A stretch of 64,000 bases of DNA from Nesterenkonia halotolerans (lineage in GTDB: Bacteria; Actinomycetota; Actinomycetes; Actinomycetales; Micrococcaceae): assembly GCF_014874065.1 (NCBI RefSeq), contig NZ_JADBEE010000001.1, positions 1,054,001 to 1,118,000 on the forward strand. Direction: 5' to 3'. Below are positions 61,209 to 64,000 of the stretch, piece by piece. The notes under the pieces are model-generated. The model was not told the origin of the DNA. It did no database searches and saw nothing but the letters and a program-made list of their open reading frames with translations. Position numbers and translations under genes: made by a program. Position 1 is the stretch's first letter. Every line of letters begins with the position of its first letter.

Positions 61209-62267
61209 ATGAGCAGTCAACCCACAGATCTCTACAGCGTCCTGGGCATCGGCCCCGACGCCGACGCGCAGGCCGTTCGCGCGGCCTACCGCAAGCAGGC
61301 GCGACGTGCCCACCCGGATGCCGGGGGCACTGCCGAGAGGTTCCACGAGGTGCAGTCTGCCTGGGAGGTCCTCGGCGACTCCGAAGCCCGAGCCGCCTAT
61401 GACCGCGAGCTGCGCCGCCCAGCGCGCGGAGCCGACTCCGCCGAGGACGCAGACCAGGCGGAGGACGCACCGCACTACGGTCGCGGCTCGAGCTTCGGGG
61501 GCTTCAGGACCACTGCCGCAGGCAGCACCTCCCCCACTCGGAGCGGCTCCGAATCAGCGCGCACGCCCTCCGGTGCGGCGCACCTCGCACCGGTCTACAT
61601 TCCTGATCTCTCCAGCCCCGAACCGCTCTCGCTTCCGCTGACCAGTCAGCGGACCCACGGAGGTTTCGGATCCGGTGGCCTCTTCGGTGGGGGCCGCGCC
61701 CTGCGCCGGGCCCAGCAGACTGCGGAGCTGCTGGAGAAGCATGTGCTCTCCGATCTGCCCACCGCGCGGCTCTTCAACACGGTGGCGCTGCAGCCCTCCG
61801 GGCGCGACCGCTGGGGCCAGGCTCGGCCGCCGAAGGGCCGAGCAGCGGAGCACGTGCTGGTGTGCGGTGACACGCTCGTCGTCGTCTCTTCGCTGGAGGT
61901 CCACGCGGCCACCGCGTCCTTTGACGGACGCTCGCTGCACGCAGCCGGCCGTTCACTCGCCTTGCCGGACCTCACCGGACAGTCCCGCGCACTGCGCACC
62001 CTCCTGGAGGCGGCGATGCGCGAGACCGGTCGCGAGACCAGTCTGAACCTGGGCCAGCAGGTCGTGCTCTACGCCCCGGACCGAAGCATGCAGAGTCCGG
62101 TGGTGGAGGCCCGCGGCACGCCGTCCGGCAGTGTCCGCACCCCGCTGGCTCCGGCGCGGGCCTTCCGCAGCATTCGCGAGCAGCTCGCCGCCTCCGCGCA
62201 GGCCAACGTGATCGACCGACATCTGCTCGCCGCACTGCGCGATCAGCTTCAGCACCCGCAGGACTGA
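61209..62267 (+). CDS. J-domain (DnaJ-like) protein
   Basis: This 352-aa protein has a J domain in residues 1-70 (DLYSVLGIGPDADAQAVRAAYRKQARRAHPDAGG) with the HPD tripeptide that stimulates DnaK ATPase. It lacks the Gly/Phe and zinc-finger regions of DnaJ. A Ser/Thr-rich linker follows, then a C-terminal domain with a nuclease-like look (TARLFNTVALQPSGRDRWGQARPPKGRAAEHVLVCGDTLVVVSSLEV). The start at 61209 follows a -10-like TATCGT. Its stop lies inside the first copy of a 26-bp tandem repeat. Confidence 0.87.
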   Translation: MSSQPTDLYSVLGIGPDADAQAVRAAYRKQARRAHPDAGGTAERFHEVQSAWEVLGDSEARAAYDRELRRPARGADSAEDADQAEDAPHYGRGSSFGGFRTTAAGSTSPTRSGSESARTPSGAAHLAPVYIPDLSSPEPLSLPLTSQRTHGGFGSGGLFGGGRALRRAQQTAELLEKHVLSDLPTARLFNTVALQPSGRDRWGQARPPKGRAAEHVLVCGDTLVVVSSLEVHAATASFDGRSLHAAGRSLALPDLTGQSRALRTLLEAAMRETGRETSLNLGQQVVLYAPDRSMQSPVVEARGTPSGSVRTPLAPARAFRSIREQLAASAQANVIDRHLLAALRDQLQHPQD

Positions 62268-62335
62268 AGGGCAGTCCCGTCAGGCAGGACTGAGCAGCGG
62301 TCCCGTCACGCAGGACTGAGCAGCGGTCCCGTCAG
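62258..62335. repeat. Three 26-bp tandem repeats after the J-domain gene
   Basis: Copies begin at 62258, 62284 and 62310; the unit starts GCAGGACTGAGCAGCGG and ends TCCCGTCA plus one base. The second and third copies differ by one base; the first has four to five changes and contains the stop codon. Each unit can fold through GGAC/GTCC. The repeats may act as a terminator or result from slippage. Confidence 0.8.
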
Positions 62336-62419
62336 AGGCGAGAATGACCCGCCGCCCCGGTCGAGGATTCAACGGCGATCCCACCAGGGGCCAGAAGGAC
62401 CGACGGTAGGATGACCGGC

Positions 62420-62893
62420 GTGAAGACTCCGATTCGTGTGCTGGTGGACCAGCCTGAGATCCCCGGCAACACAGGCAACCTGATCCGGCTGGCGGCGGTC
62501 ACCGGGGTGGAGCTGCACCTCGCGGAGCCGCTGGGCTTCGACTTCGCCGACGCGAAGCTGCGCCGGGCGGGACTGGATTACCACGACCTTGCGGTGATGA
62601 CGGTGCATCCGAGCCTGGAGGACGCCTACGCCGCGCTCTCCCCCGAGCGCATCTTCGCCTTCACCGGGGACGGCTCGGTCTCGCACACCTCCATCAGCTA
62701 CCGGGCGGGCGATGTGCTGCTCTTCGGACGGGAGTCGACCGGGCTGGATGACACGGTGAAGGCAGATCCACGCATCACCGAACGAGTGCGGATCCCCATG
62801 CTGGCCTCCCGACGATCGCTGAATCTGGCGAATTCGGTGTCCATCGCCGTCTATGAGGCCTGGCGCCAAGACGGTTTCACCGGCTCCGTCTGA
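62420..62893 (+). CDS. trmL: tRNA (cytidine(34)-2'-O)-methyltransferase TrmL
   Basis: This small SPOUT enzyme (157 aa) 2'-O-methylates the wobble base of certain tRNA-Leu. Motifs: VDQPEIPGNTGNLIRLAAVTG, DVLLFGRESTGL and IPMLASRRSLNLANSVSIAVYEAWRQ, the trefoil-knot core with no extra domain. An ATG at 62411 is in frame, but it overlaps the predicted -10 TAGGAT (62407-62412). The GTG at 62420 falls where transcription should start, so a leaderless GTG start is proposed. Confidence 0.92.
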   Translation: MKTPIRVLVDQPEIPGNTGNLIRLAAVTGVELHLAEPLGFDFADAKLRRAGLDYHDLAVMTVHPSLEDAYAALSPERIFAFTGDGSVSHTSISYRAGDVLLFGRESTGLDDTVKADPRITERVRIPMLASRRSLNLANSVSIAVYEAWRQDGFTGSV

Positions 62894-62951
62894 TCCCTGT
62901 CAGGGTGTTGGTGGCGCTGGGACCAGCTGAGCATCGCTAAACTCAGCAATC

Positions 62952-64000
62952 ATGGACACCGCCTCTGACCGCCCCGCATCGGACCGCCCCGAGGACCGTC
63001 CTGAGGACCGTCCTGACGGTGCCGCGACACCCTCGGATCACACCGAGGATGAGCACGCCGAATACGTCGAATCCGAGGAGGAGACGTTCCCGGAGGACAT
63101 GCCCGAGGAGGATGCGCCGGAGCAGCTGAGCGACCCCACGCTCAGTGAGCTGCTCGCGGGCTCGGCGCGCGGCGACCAGCCCTCCTTCGCCACCTTCTAT
63201 GAGGCGACCTCCGACGTCGTCTATGGTCTTGCGCTGCTCATGCACGCCGACGCCGAGGGAGCCCAGGACTCGACCCTGGCCGTCTACCACCAGTTATGGG
63301 ATCAGGCGGAGGAGCGCGCCCAGGATCTGCGGCTGCAGTCCCAGGCCTCGGAGCTGCTCACCGATGAGCACGCCGCCGACGAGGTGGATCCGGAGAACGC
63401 CTACCGGCCCACGGAGTATGAGCTCGTGCTGGAGTGGCTCATTCCGCTGGCGCACCAGATCATGGTGGAGCGCTTCCGCGAGGGTGTGGCCACCCCGATC
63501 ACGCTCTCCGCAGTGCCCCCCGAACAGGGTGGAGGGGTGGCGGGCCTGCCCGAGGAGATCATCGAGGACATCGACTCGCTCTCGGACTCACAGACCCAGG
63601 CCCTTGCGCTGAGCTACCTGGCCGGCGGAACCCACCAGCAGGTGGCCGAGGCCGTCGGTGCCGCCGTCCCCGCCGTGAAGTCGCGGCTGCGTGACGGCAT
63701 GACCCGCATGCACGCCCAGCGCACCACGCGGGAATCGGAGCTCGATCCGATCCTGCGCGCGGCGGTGACCAAGCGAGACGTGGAACGCTCTGGGGCGGTG
63801 AACCGCAACTTCACCGAGGACATCGGCTCCGACGTCGAGCACGGCCTGCTCGTGGAGCTCGCCGAGATCCACGCGCTGGACGCGATCGACACCCGCGAAC
63901 GCGCGCTGCTCGACGAGGCGGCGCTGACCGCGGACGAGGCGACCTCACGCGCCTGGGACACCCGCGTGCTGGCCGCTCGACGCACGCTTGCCGAGATCTT
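62952..64000 (+). CDS. ECF-sigma-like protein fused to an anti-sigma-like domain (partial)
   Basis: The gene runs off the right edge; 349 codons are open. Residues 1-60 are acidic with repeated EDRP units. Residues 60-115 resemble sigma region 2 (LLAGSARGDQPSFATFYEATSDVVYGLALLMHAD). Residues 190-255 carry a region-4-type HTH (LSDSQTQALALSYLAGGTHQQVAEAVGAAVPAVKSRLRDGM). From about 290 the sequence (LLVELAEIHALDAIDTRERALLDEAALTADEATSRAWDTRVLAARRTLAEI) resembles the N-terminus of RskA-type anti-sigma factors. No stop separates the parts. A -10-like TAAACT lies eight bases before the ATG. A membrane segment may follow outside the window. Confidence 0.7.
   Translation, partial: MDTASDRPASDRPEDRPEDRPDGAATPSDHTEDEHAEYVESEEETFPEDMPEEDAPEQLSDPTLSELLAGSARGDQPSFATFYEATSDVVYGLALLMHADAEGAQDSTLAVYHQLWDQAEERAQDLRLQSQASELLTDEHAADEVDPENAYRPTEYELVLEWLIPLAHQIMVERFREGVATPITLSAVPPEQGGGVAGLPEEIIEDIDSLSDSQTQALALSYLAGGTHQQVAEAVGAAVPAVKSRLRDGMTRMHAQRTTRESELDPILRAAVTKRDVERSGAVNRNFTEDIGSDVEHGLLVELAEIHALDAIDTRERALLDEAALTADEATSRAWDTRVLAARRTLAEI

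Noticed and set aside
1..64000. tRNA, rRNA, CRISPR arrays and intact insertion sequences
   Set aside because: Intergenic regions were read for cloverleaf TTC/acceptor patterns, spaced repeats and transposase ORFs; none found by eye. A covariance-model search would be needed to exclude small RNAs.

Overview
The window is 64 kb of high-GC, gene-dense actinobacterial DNA. Gene content points to the order Micrococcales, family Micrococcaceae. Ectoine hydroxylase, an Mrp-type Na+/H+ antiporter and several strongly acidic proteins suggest a halotolerant genus such as Nesterenkonia; the genus is inference, not read from a marker gene. I see no tRNA, rRNA, CRISPR array, prophage or intact insertion sequence.

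Layout. 1-5.6 kb: mrpD (cut by the left edge), mrpC and a fused mrpA/B, with a palindrome-flanked promoter, then a sodC-like lipoprotein. 5.7-9.5 kb: a cation diffusion facilitator, an amidohydrolase, acylphosphatase and a stand-alone ectD. 9.6-16.2 kb: an S9 peptidase, a DNA-3-methyladenine glycosylase, an RNHCP zinc protein, a TrmH-family methyltransferase, the infC-rpmI-rplT translation operon and a DUF1844 protein. 16.3-28.8 kb: a tightly coupled six-gene operon (three glycosyltransferases, one ABC exporter, two phosphotransferase-fold kinases), followed by a proline-rich secreted protein, a divergent two-component system and a third kinase. This is the part least explained by known biology. 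28.8-38.8 kb: a membrane protein, whiB1 facing pdtaS, the giant NAD-glutamate dehydrogenase, and a CpaE-like ATPase with a SAF-domain protein. 39-46 kb: an excisionase-like HTH protein, a LysM membrane protein, an Rv3235-family protein, secA, hpf and comF. 46.4-56.4 kb: lpqB-mtrB-mtrA, divergent from a membrane protein/DUF4129/DUF4350/MoxR/DUF58 operon. 56.6-64 kb: mnmA, chorismate mutase, a MetE-like protein, a glyoxalase, a cysteine desulfurase, a J-domain protein, trmL, and a sigma-like/anti-sigma-like fusion cut by the right edge.

How the genes work together. Mrp and EctD serve salt and pH homeostasis. MtrAB-LpqB, WhiB1, PdtaS, SecA, HPF and the Rv3235 protein form the conserved envelope and stress-control neighbourhood also seen in Mycobacterium tuberculosis (Rv3219 to Rv3246c). 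The 16.3-28.8 kb locus looks like a self-contained pathway. Three glycosyltransferases could build a glycan or glycoconjugate, kinases could phosphorylate it or its precursor, and the exporter could move it out. The adjacent sensor kinase and regulator could control the locus through 11-bp-phased ATGAGAG boxes upstream of the first gene. Many genes here appear to use leaderless transcripts: a TANNNT -10 element lies 6-8 nt before the start codon.
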